Source of the DNA: JAHRVQ01 sp051278195
Lineage (GTDB): Bacteria; Pseudomonadota; Gammaproteobacteria; Pseudomonadales; Azotimanducaceae
DNA: 64,000 bases
Reading direction: 5' to 3'
NCBI GenBank assembly: GCA_051278195.1
Contig: JBNMQM010000001.1
Coordinates: forward strand, 1 to 64,000
The notes under the pieces were generated by a model, which was not told where the DNA came from, did not search any database, and was given only the letters and a program-made list of their open reading frames with translations. Below, in pieces: positions 51,785-59,164 of the stretch (position 1 is the first letter of the stretch; every line of letters starts with the position of its first letter). A program made the translations under genes and the position numbers.

Positions 51785-53026
51785 ATGACATCAAAATTGT
51801 TGAAACGTAAACGCCAGGCTGTTCGATTTATTCCGTTTCGTAAGAAGGACGTGGTTGCCATGTGCCTAAAGGACCGAGGAATTACCGCGTCCGAAGAGGC
51901 GACTTTTCTGCATATTGTTCGGCTCATCCAAAGCATTTATCACTTTGAGTTTCACGATAAACTTGAAGCGCTAAAAGATGCTTATGCGCCTCTTAACCCA
52001 AGCCGTGATACCCGGGTGGTATTTCCAGCAGCATCGGATGTCGCGCTGTTACCGAAGTTAGACGAATTATTGAATGATGCTAATTACGATAAGCTCGGTG
52101 AGGCGCAATTGCAGCAAGCCATGGAAGAAACCTCGCTTTTCAATTTGCATCTACATGTTGATTTTTCTGAGTTTGAAGAAGTTGCCCTCTATACCCGGGG
52201 TGCATCAGAGCGACGTGAACAAGTACCGAGGTTCATGGGGCTCTTTCCCCGTGAAGTTGTGTTTACTAGTTATGATCGAGTGGTTTTGTTTATTCATTTT
52301 TCTAAAACGCTACCTGCTAACGACTTTAATAAGCCAGGCAGTACTATCTTGAAGTTGTTTCAAAACGTCCCGAAGGACGATGTGGAAATGCTGTTTCCTA
52401 ATACCCGGCTGGGCATGAGGACGGTGGATAAATTGATGTTTGGGATTCCTGCGGTAGTGGGTGGTGGAATTATTTTAACGACCAAAATGGGTGCCTCGCT
52501 AATATTGTTAATAAGCTTGCTCGGATTTTATGCGGGCGTTAGTGCTGACCCCGTGACTCTAGATCAGGCAGCTTTGCTGGCGCTATTAGCAGCGATTGGT
52601 GGTTTTGGCAGTTTTGTTTGGCGCCAGTTCACAAAGTTTAAAACTCGAAAGCTTGGCTTTATGCAGCGTTTAACGGAAAACCTGTACTTCCGCAACTTGG
52701 ATAACAACGCTGGCGTTTTCCACCGTTTGGTCGATGACGCCGAAGAAGAAGAATGTAAAGAAGCGATTTTGGCATACTATTTCTTGCTGACCCGAAGTTC
52801 GATTCAAGGTGCTGCGTTGCTAGATTCGGCCATTGAAAGCTGGTTTCGCTCCGAATGGCAGGCAGATATCGATTTTGAAGTTGAAGATGCATTAGTGAAG
52901 TTGCGGGACTTGGATCTAGTCTTTCAGGTTGGTGATGGACCGCTCAAGGCACGAACGTTAAACGAGAGCCGCGAGCGCCTGGATCGGCGGTGGGATGGCT
53001 ACTTTACTTTGGAAGACGAAACTTGA
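51785..53026 (+). CDS. DUF3754 (TMEM143-like) membrane protein
   Basis: A 413-residue protein with a conserved soluble N-terminal region (FIPFRKKDVVAMCL, HLHVDFSEFEEVALYTRG), two membrane helices near residues 235-285 (IPAVVGGGIILTT..., LILLISLLGFYAGV and ALLALLAAIGGFGSFVWRQF) and a C-terminal helical part. This matches DUF3754. Function is unknown. I start at ATG 51785; TTG 51767 is open upstream. Its stop overlaps the LysE-family ATG by 1 base. Confidence 0.8.
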   Translation: MTSKLLKRKRQAVRFIPFRKKDVVAMCLKDRGITASEEATFLHIVRLIQSIYHFEFHDKLEALKDAYAPLNPSRDTRVVFPAASDVALLPKLDELLNDANYDKLGEAQLQQAMEETSLFNLHLHVDFSEFEEVALYTRGASERREQVPRFMGLFPREVVFTSYDRVVLFIHFSKTLPANDFNKPGSTILKLFQNVPKDDVEMLFPNTRLGMRTVDKLMFGIPAVVGGGIILTTKMGASLILLISLLGFYAGVSADPVTLDQAALLALLAAIGGFGSFVWRQFTKFKTRKLGFMQRLTENLYFRNLDNNAGVFHRLVDDAEEEECKEAILAYYFLLTRSSIQGAALLDSAIESWFRSEWQADIDFEVEDALVKLRDLDLVFQVGDGPLKARTLNESRERLDRRWDGYFTLEDET

Positions 53027-53655
53027 TGGATGGCTGGGTCGGTTTCCTGATCGCCATTACCTTGCTGACGATTTCCCCTGGTGCCGATACGGTGCTGGTT
53101 ATCCGCAACTCACTCCGTGCCGGCATAGTCGATGGTGTCGTCACGACATTGGGTATTTGTTCAGGTCTGTTCGTTCATGCGACGGTGTCGGCGGTGGGTA
53201 TTTCGCTGATTATTCTCCAGTCGGCCTGGATGTTCACGGGTCTTAAGTATCTGGGGGCGCTTTATCTTCTATATCTTGGTTTTATGACACTTTGGCATGC
53301 CAGTGCGAATGAAGAAGCTATTTTAATGGGACCTTCTCAAGGAACACTGCGGGTGAGTCGGTCATTGCGCGAAGGGTTATTGAGCAATGTTTTGAACCCA
53401 AAGCCAATCGTGTTCTATATGGCCTTTCTGCCACAGTTTATCGACCCGATGGGTTCTGCCCTGGGGCAAAGCTTGATGCTAGCTAGTCTACATTTTGCGA
53501 TTAGCTTGGTTTGGCTCTGCATTGTTGCGATTACCGCGGATCGAATGCGCATTTTACTGCAGGGTCACATGGTACGACGCTGCATGGATGGAATACTGGG
53601 GTTTGGGCTTTGTGGGTTCGGGGTTCTGCTTGCTGCTGAGACCTACCGTGAGTAG
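53026..53655 (+). CDS. LysE/RhtB family amino-acid exporter
   Basis: A 209-residue, roughly six-helix exporter of amino acids or related metabolites. The family motif is visible at the N-terminus (LLTISPGADTVLVIRNSLRAG) and NPKPIVFYMAFLPQFIDP mid-protein. ATG 53026 overlaps the previous stop (TGATG) with GGAAG upstream, implying co-translation with the DUF3754 gene. Substrate is not predictable. It overlaps the convergent TPR gene by 13 bp. Confidence 0.9.
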   Translation: MDGWVGFLIAITLLTISPGADTVLVIRNSLRAGIVDGVVTTLGICSGLFVHATVSAVGISLIILQSAWMFTGLKYLGALYLLYLGFMTLWHASANEEAILMGPSQGTLRVSRSLREGLLSNVLNPKPIVFYMAFLPQFIDPMGSALGQSLMLASLHFAISLVWLCIVAITADRMRILLQGHMVRRCMDGILGFGLCGFGVLLAAETYRE

Positions 53656-54524
53656 AGGCTTTCAAGTGCCTCTTCAGCCTGCTTTTTAATCTGGTGGTGG
53701 GCTACTTCACTCAGCACAATTTCGTAGGACTCAATCGCCGCCTGGGTTCGATTCAGCCCTTCGTAAATCTTCCCGGCCATCAATTCAGTTTGTGCAAGGC
53801 CGGGGTCGTTCCAAGTTTTTACTCTCGTCTTGTAGATTTCAAGTTGGGTCAGCGCTAGATCGAACCTCTCCTGCTTTAAATAGAGGTCCGCTAGCATCAG
53901 CGATGGAAATGCGCGCCCAGGGATACCTTCAATGGCATTTTTGAACAGCTGCTCGGCTTGTTCATATTGTTCGTCTCTTACTGCCAGTGATGCTTGAGTC
54001 AGCAGCGCCCAGGGTGGGCTGAGGGCTTCAAGTTCAGTGAGTCTTTGTCTACCAAGATCGCTGTCGCCTCCGGCAATGCCCGGTGCAGTAAGATAAAAAC
54101 TGGCAACGCCATAAAGCGCCTCAGCATGAGTGGGGTCCAGGCGGACAGCTTGCTCCCAGGCAGTGACCGCAGAGCGCGCCAGGCCTGCTTTGCGAAAAAT
54201 ATTCACTTCTGCCACTCGGCTTAGGTGGACTGAGCCTAGCAAATACTGACTTTCGATATGGTTTGGAAACTGCTCAAGAGACTTGATCAAAATGGATTCT
54301 GCGGTTTTTAGTTCTTGATGCCGGTAAAGGCTGCGGGCCAGATAAAAGACGAGTTGCGGGTCATTCGGGTTTGTCTCATGCAGCTCTCGAAAGCCGTTTT
54401 TTGCCTGCTCGTATTGGCCCCTCTCAAAGGCCGAGACGGCTTCTACAACCGTATCCGTCGCATAAACCTCAGTCATCGCCATAGTTGTAAGCAGAGCTAC
54501 GATAACTGTTCGAATAAAACTCAT
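53643..54524 (-). CDS. TPR-repeat periplasmic protein
   Basis: A 293-residue exported protein with a signal peptide (FIRTVIVALLTTMAMTEVYA) and several tetratricopeptide repeats (AVSAFERGQYEQAKNGFRELHETNPNDPQLVFYLARSLYR; AVTAWEQAVRLDPTHAEALYGVASFYL; ALTQLEIYKTRVKTW). It is probably a scaffold for protein contacts. ATG 54524 has GAGAAG upstream. It is divergent from the phosphatase gene, whose start is 70 bp away. Specific role unknown. Confidence 0.85.
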   Translation of the reverse strand: MSFIRTVIVALLTTMAMTEVYATDTVVEAVSAFERGQYEQAKNGFRELHETNPNDPQLVFYLARSLYRHQELKTAESILIKSLEQFPNHIESQYLLGSVHLSRVAEVNIFRKAGLARSAVTAWEQAVRLDPTHAEALYGVASFYLTAPGIAGGDSDLGRQRLTELEALSPPWALLTQASLAVRDEQYEQAEQLFKNAIEGIPGRAFPSLMLADLYLKQERFDLALTQLEIYKTRVKTWNDPGLAQTELMAGKIYEGLNRTQAAIESYEIVLSEVAHHQIKKQAEEALESLYSR

Positions 54525-54594
54525 CTTGGCTTCTCTACCTGTCGTTACTAGCAATGTTATCCTGACGTTTTGAAACATGCTACGGATACACACC

Positions 54595-55254
54595 ATGGTC
54601 AACAATTCGCAGATAACCAGCCGCTGGCGTTGGGCTGTGCCGTCGGTGCTGATACTGGTCGTCCTTGCCTACCTAGTGTTTGATCATCTCATCAAAGATC
54701 GAGTGCTGCCAAAACGCTGGGGCGAGGTCGAGCCGGGCCTAGTCTATCGTGCCGGACAAATTCACCCTGCCTTGGTCGCGACTACTCTGCAAGAAAACGG
54801 CATTAAAAAAATAATCGACCTGCAGTACTGGGAAGAAAAACCTGGACTGCTTGCGGAGCGAGATGCTGCATTTGAGCTTCAGATTGAGATTGAAAGATTC
54901 CCACTCAATGGCAATGGTACTGGAGACGTGCAAAATTACGTGCGAGCTATTCTTGCCTTACATCAGGCCAAAACTGAAGATATCCCAGTACTAGTGCATT
55001 GCGCAGCCGGCAGCCAGCGAACGGGCGGAGTGATGGCGGCCTATCAAACTCTGGTACATGGTCTTTCGGCTTATGATGCTGTGGCGGAAATGGAATCTTT
55101 TGACTGGGATCCAGCGAAAGATCAGATCCTATTGGACTACTTAAACGAGCATATTGCCTACATTGCCGAGCAGTTGGTTCTCGGTGGTGTGATTGGGCAG
55201 GTGCCGACCCCTCTGCCCTACTTTAGTAATCCGCTCGGTTTATCTGCGGACTAG
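54595..55254 (+). CDS. membrane-anchored cysteine phosphatase (tyrosine/dual-specificity type)
   Basis: A 219-residue protein with one N-terminal membrane helix (VPSVLILVVLAYLVFDHLI) and a phosphatase domain: substrate-entry segment GLVYRAGQI and the signature loop HCAAGSQRTGG (HCX5R). The general-acid Asp is probably in the preceding loop region. It resembles small DSP-like phosphatases of envelope operons. An upstream ATG at 54577 is also possible. Substrate unknown. Confidence 0.85.
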   Translation: MVNNSQITSRWRWAVPSVLILVVLAYLVFDHLIKDRVLPKRWGEVEPGLVYRAGQIHPALVATTLQENGIKKIIDLQYWEEKPGLLAERDAAFELQIEIERFPLNGNGTGDVQNYVRAILALHQAKTEDIPVLVHCAAGSQRTGGVMAAYQTLVHGLSAYDAVAEMESFDWDPAKDQILLDYLNEHIAYIAEQLVLGGVIGQVPTPLPYFSNPLGLSAD

Positions 55255-55265
55255 TTTTCTCTAGG

Positions 55266-55294
55266 CAAAAAAAAGGCGATCTTTCGATCGCCTT
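55266..55294 (-). terminator. rho-independent terminator of aceA
   Basis: AAGGCGATC (55273-55281) and GATCGCCTT (55286-55294) form a 9-bp stem. Read on the minus strand it ends in a run of T, so it terminates aceA; on the plus strand it may also help end the phosphatase message. Confidence 0.88.
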
Positions 55295-55330
55295 AAAGTA
55301 AATCATAGGTCTCGCTGTCTCAGGATTTTG

Positions 55331-56932
55331 CTAGAACTGGTTCATAGTGTTGTCCTTGCCACCGGCAAGAAGCGCGTTGTCACCAGAGAAGTACTCTTTG
55401 TGATCATCGCCCATGTTTGAACCTGCTAAATCCTGATGTTTTACGGATGACATGTCACGTCGGATCTCTTGGCGTTGAACATCTCGAACATAAGCCAGCA
55501 TACCCAGGTCACCGAAGTAGCCTTCAGACAGAATGTCAGTACCCAGTGCCGTTTCATGGTACGTGGGCAGTGTAATAAGATGATGGAAGATACCGGCTTC
55601 ACGGGCAGAATCTTTCTGGAAAGACTGTACCCAGCGATCCGCTTCTAAAGCGAGTTCAGAAGTGTCGAACTTGGCGTCCATCAAACCTTTTGCATCAGCA
55701 GCAGGGTCAGGATAAGCAGACAGATCTTTACCCGCGGCTTTCCATTCATCAAATACCTGGATACGGAAGTTCAGTGTCCAGTTAAAAGAAGGTGAGTTGT
55801 TGTAAACCAATTTTGCGTCTGGCACATGCTGACGAACCGCATCAACCATTTCAGCTATCTGGCCGACATGAGGCTTTTCAGTTTCAATCCATAGTAGGTC
55901 AGCGCCGTGCGTCAGACTTGTGACACAATCCAAAATTACGCGGTCAACACCGGTGCCCTCACGGAAAGAGTACAAGCCATTATCCAGACGAATAGGCTTA
56001 ACCAGCTTGCCGTTCTGGTGAATGGTGATGTCGTTTTCTTTGAGTTCAGAAAGGTCTTTGACTTCTGTGGTCTCAAGAAACGCATTGTATTGGCTCGCTA
56101 GATCGCCAGTTTCTCGTGAAACTGGGATTTTCTGCGTGAGTGTGGCGCCCAGTGAGTCGGTGCGCGCAACGATGATGCCGTTATCGACGCCAAGTTCCAA
56201 AAAGGCGTAACGAATGGCATTGATTTTAGAAAGGAAGTCTTCGTGAGGTACGGTGACTTTACCTGCCTGGTGTCCGCACTGCTTGGCATCAGAAACCTGA
56301 TTTTCAACCTGAATTGCACAGGCTCCGGCTTCGATCATTTTTTTCGCTAGTAGGTAGGTCGCTTCTTCATTACCGAAACCGGCATCAATATCTGCGATAA
56401 TCGGTACAACGTGAGTTTCAAAATTATTGATCTTTTGCATGACGGCATCAACATCACCGCCATTGGCGCGAGCCTCATCGAGCTCAACGAAAATGTGGCG
56501 CAGCTCGCGAGCATCGGCCTGCTTAAGGAAGGTATAGATCTCTTCAATCAGATCTGGAACAGTGGTTTTTTCGTGCATGCTTTGGTCAGGCAATGGGCCA
56601 AACTTTGAGCGAAGAGCGGCGACCATCCAGCCACTCAGATAGATGTAGCTCTTATCCATGGTGCCGCGGTGTTTCTTTACGGACATCGCTAACTGCTGGG
56701 CTGTAAAACCGTGCCAGCAGCCGAGAGACTGGGTGTACTTCGATACATCGGCGTCATACTCTGCCATGTCTTTTCGCATGACGTCGGACGTGTAGCGCGC
56801 AATCGCCAAACCATCCTTGAATCGGTTTTGTAAGTGCATCCTGGCGGCGTATTCTGAGTTAATACCCATCCAGGTGGGGTTGCCTTGCTTGAGCGCTTCA
56901 AGTCGCTCAATATCTTCCAAATAAGTTGGCAT
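55331..56932 (-). CDS. aceA: isocitrate lyase, long (Pseudomonas-type) form
   Basis: Splits isocitrate into glyoxylate and succinate, allowing growth on acetate or fatty acids. The 533-residue protein is of the larger subclass with extra central segments. The active site reads AKQCGHQAGK, with metal/substrate residues in PIIADIDAGFGNEEATY. ATG 56932 has AGGAAG upstream; the open frame continues to 57001. Malate synthase is not seen in the window. Confidence 0.95.
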   Translation of the reverse strand: MPTYLEDIERLEALKQGNPTWMGINSEYAARMHLQNRFKDGLAIARYTSDVMRKDMAEYDADVSKYTQSLGCWHGFTAQQLAMSVKKHRGTMDKSYIYLSGWMVAALRSKFGPLPDQSMHEKTTVPDLIEEIYTFLKQADARELRHIFVELDEARANGGDVDAVMQKINNFETHVVPIIADIDAGFGNEEATYLLAKKMIEAGACAIQVENQVSDAKQCGHQAGKVTVPHEDFLSKINAIRYAFLELGVDNGIIVARTDSLGATLTQKIPVSRETGDLASQYNAFLETTEVKDLSELKENDITIHQNGKLVKPIRLDNGLYSFREGTGVDRVILDCVTSLTHGADLLWIETEKPHVGQIAEMVDAVRQHVPDAKLVYNNSPSFNWTLNFRIQVFDEWKAAGKDLSAYPDPAADAKGLMDAKFDTSELALEADRWVQSFQKDSAREAGIFHHLITLPTYHETALGTDILSEGYFGDLGMLAYVRDVQRQEIRRDMSSVKHQDLAGSNMGDDHKEYFSGDNALLAGGKDNTMNQF

Positions 56933-57029
56933 TGTTTTCTTCCTCGACTCTTGGGTGTAGTGGTTCGGGTAAATTTGATGGGTCGTGTTAAGGCCGCGCA
57001 ATTTACCAAGCTATCGCTCTTAATTTAAT

Positions 57030-57055
57030 GGAATATTTGGACACTAATATATTCC
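57030..57055. repeat. inverted repeat in the aceA upstream region
   Basis: GGAATAT (57030-57036) and ATATTCC (57049-57055) are separated by 12 bases, about 100 bp upstream of the aceA start. This is an operator-like layout; no regulator is identified. Confidence 0.5.
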
Positions 57056-57175
57056 TCTTTGGCATGTATCTGCCGATGCGATGAAATGGCCTTCGGTTGC
57101 GACGACCATGTGCTTAGGGGTATTTATTTTGATGGCCTATGAGGTCTACAGTAACGGTGTAATTTTCGGTTGTTT

Positions 57176-57697
57176 ATGATGAAAAAAGTATGGGTGGTGC
57201 TTGGCTGTCTCTGGGCCTCGGCAGTGGCGGCAGAGGTGGTGCACAGCACCGAAAGCGGCTTTGAGATAAAGATGAGTGCATCGGTGCCTGCGACGCCGGA
57301 GCAGGCGTATGAGCAGTTTCTTCGGGTGGATGAGTGGTGGTCGCCGGAGCACACCTGGTTTGGCAAGGCCGAGAATCTTTCTATTGATCCTGTGGCCGGT
57401 GGTTGCTTTTGTGAGGTCGATGGCAGCCAGTCGGTGCTGCACATGACCGTCTCCTATGTATCGCCTCATCGAGAGATCCGATTGCAGGGTGGTCTTGGTC
57501 CGCTGCAACAGATGGGTTTGCACGGCGTGCTGACTTTCAAGTTCATTCCTGTTTCCGACAACGAAACCAAAATTGTGCAGTTATACCGTGTCACGGGATA
57601 TGATCCCCATGGGCTAAAAATGCTGGCACCGATCGTCGACGAGGTGCAGACCTTGCAACTCAACCGATTGAGAGACTTGTTTTCTCCTACCTTCTAG
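57176..57697 (+). CDS. exported SRPBCC-family protein
   Basis: A 173-residue protein with a signal peptide (KKVWVVLGCLWASAVAAE) and a START-like SRPBCC domain recognisable from FEIKMSASVPATPEQAYEQFLRVDEWWSPEHTW, a cap (GGCFCEV) and a C-terminal helix. Such folds bind hydrophobic ligands; the ligand here is unknown. Two ATG codons (57176, 57179) are possible starts. It lies between the divergent aceA and the convergent ATP-grasp gene. Confidence 0.75.
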   Translation: MMKKVWVVLGCLWASAVAAEVVHSTESGFEIKMSASVPATPEQAYEQFLRVDEWWSPEHTWFGKAENLSIDPVAGGCFCEVDGSQSVLHMTVSYVSPHREIRLQGGLGPLQQMGLHGVLTFKFIPVSDNETKIVQLYRVTGYDPHGLKMLAPIVDEVQTLQLNRLRDLFSPTF

Positions 57698-57705
57698 ATA
57701 GTTAG

Positions 57706-58902
57706 CTAGGCAGTGAGACTTTTGTGCAGTTTAGCCTTCCCTTTCAGCATCTGTTGAAAGTCCTTGAAGAGCTGCCGCATCAAAGGTGCTTTGTAGGGAA
57801 ACATATCCTCGGAATCCATGTCATGGACTACCATAGCATTGCCGGCTTCGAAGATGAGCAGCTGACCATCCTGGGTCTCGGCGCAGTCAATACCGAAGTA
57901 CTCCAGATCAAAAGCCGAGCCGACTGCAGCCAGTGCTTCTTCGTGTCTTAGGGCAAATTCCTGGTGGAATCGATTCATGGCTCTTGCTTCTTCGGCGCGC
58001 TTTATCGTGCAGTCTGTCATTCCGGCATTGAGGTAGTGAATCATCCAGTGATCGGAGATCGCCATATGGCAGAGATAAGGCGCCCCGCTGACGAAAGCAA
58101 TACGGTACTTTCGAAACTTGCCGTCTGAGCTGCGGTAATCCGTAAAGGGTGCTACATAGAAGTGACTCGCGGCTTCTCGCGCAAGGTAGGCAAGCATCTC
58201 ATCCTGTCCCGAAATTTTGCACAAACCCACGCCCGCATGCGAATCCACCGGCCGAATCAAAATGGGAAAGCGATCTTGAACCAGAAACTGGCTGAGTTGC
58301 CCGCTGGTTGCCGCCATTGCGTCTACATCTTCTCGTTCGAGCAACAAGTTTTGGGGCATGTAGGTACCCGGTAGATCGTCTAATATTTCACAAGCTCGGT
58401 CTCTGGACAGGAGCGGGACTTCTTCGGCACGATTGATGAACGGTTTGCCCCACTGCTTGATCAGCGATGCAGCAATTCGCAGCGCGGGTAGATTCTGCTT
58501 GCCTTCCGATATGCCGTTGTAGATTAGATCGTGCGGGACCAGCGTGGGGTACGGTAATTCCGGCGCGACAAACAGTATGTCTGCTTCTATGTCCCCGGAA
58601 CGAATTAGGAACTCAACGGGTGAGTTAGCCATAAAGTCCCCAGGGGTTTTGAGTATCAAAAGCTTCAAACCTTGCCCATCCTGAATTCTGAACTGCTGTC
58701 GAATAGAAAGCGCTTCTAGCTGCATAGATAGGCCGATACTTTGATCGCCGCGCAGCAAAAGGATTGTAGATAAATCTAACAGCGCTTCAGCGTTCAGCGC
58801 GTCGTCTCGCGCTTTCTCGAGCAACGCGTTAGCTGAGCTGGAAAGGTCATCACCGTTGAACATCATTTCCATCAGTTGGGCCTGGCCAATTAGAGGGTAC
58901 AT
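57706..58902 (-). CDS. ATP-grasp family protein
   Basis: A 398-residue protein with a helical TPR-like N-terminal part (DLSSSANALLEKARDDALNAEALLDLSTILLLRGDQSIGLSMQLEAL) and an ATP-grasp domain: FPILIRPVDSHAGVGL (ATP-binding Lys/Arg region), FRKYRIAFVSG and the metal-binding FEAGNAMVVHDMD. The family is widespread in proteobacteria and uncharacterised; a ligase role is inferred. I prefer ATG 58902 (MYPLIGQAQLMEMMF); TTG 58938 is open upstream. An 18-bp repeat array lies 116 bp upstream. Confidence 0.82.
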   Translation of the reverse strand: MYPLIGQAQLMEMMFNGDDLSSSANALLEKARDDALNAEALLDLSTILLLRGDQSIGLSMQLEALSIRQQFRIQDGQGLKLLILKTPGDFMANSPVEFLIRSGDIEADILFVAPELPYPTLVPHDLIYNGISEGKQNLPALRIAASLIKQWGKPFINRAEEVPLLSRDRACEILDDLPGTYMPQNLLLEREDVDAMAATSGQLSQFLVQDRFPILIRPVDSHAGVGLCKISGQDEMLAYLAREAASHFYVAPFTDYRSSDGKFRKYRIAFVSGAPYLCHMAISDHWMIHYLNAGMTDCTIKRAEEARAMNRFHQEFALRHEEALAAVGSAFDLEYFGIDCAETQDGQLLIFEAGNAMVVHDMDSEDMFPYKAPLMRQLFKDFQQMLKGKAKLHKSLTA

Positions 58903-59017
58903 AGCATTCTCAGATTGTGAAAACTCTATTGAATGCAATCGCCGTGCCGCCCTGATGGCTGCTATTCGAGCGGAATTTACCTCTTAAACGGCAAGATCTT
59001 GCCAAATGGCGGCAAGA

Positions 59018-59107
59018 CAGCCCTGAGCGAACAAACAGCCCTGAGCGAAATAGCAGCCCTGAGCGAACAAACAGCCCTGAGCGAAATAGCAGCCCTGAGC
59101 GAACAAA
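59018..59107. repeat. 18-bp tandem repeat (minisatellite), five copies
   Basis: Units beginning CAGCCCTGAGCGAA start at 59018, 59036, 59054, 59072 and 59090, with a partial sixth at 59108. The last four bases alternate (CAAA or ATAG), giving a 36-bp higher order. It lies between the fusA2 terminator and the ATP-grasp gene. In the plus-strand frame it encodes repeated TALSEQ/AALSEI-type hexapeptides. Confidence 0.95.
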
Positions 59108-59112
59108 CAGCC

Positions 59113-59138
59113 AAAAAAAAGGGCCGCAAATGCGACCC
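59113..59138 (-). terminator. rho-independent terminator of the EF-G gene
   Basis: On the minus strand GGGTCGCA pairs with TGCGGCCC (59121-59128 with 59131-59138, one G-T pair), followed by eight T (59113-59120), 27 bp after the stop. Confidence 0.88.
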
Positions 59139-59164
59139 TTTTAGAACGTCCTGGTTGGCCAGGT

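Noticed and set aside
59018..59107. Possible CRISPR array
   Set aside because: Repeats are contiguous 18-bp units with no unique spacers and no cas genes nearby.
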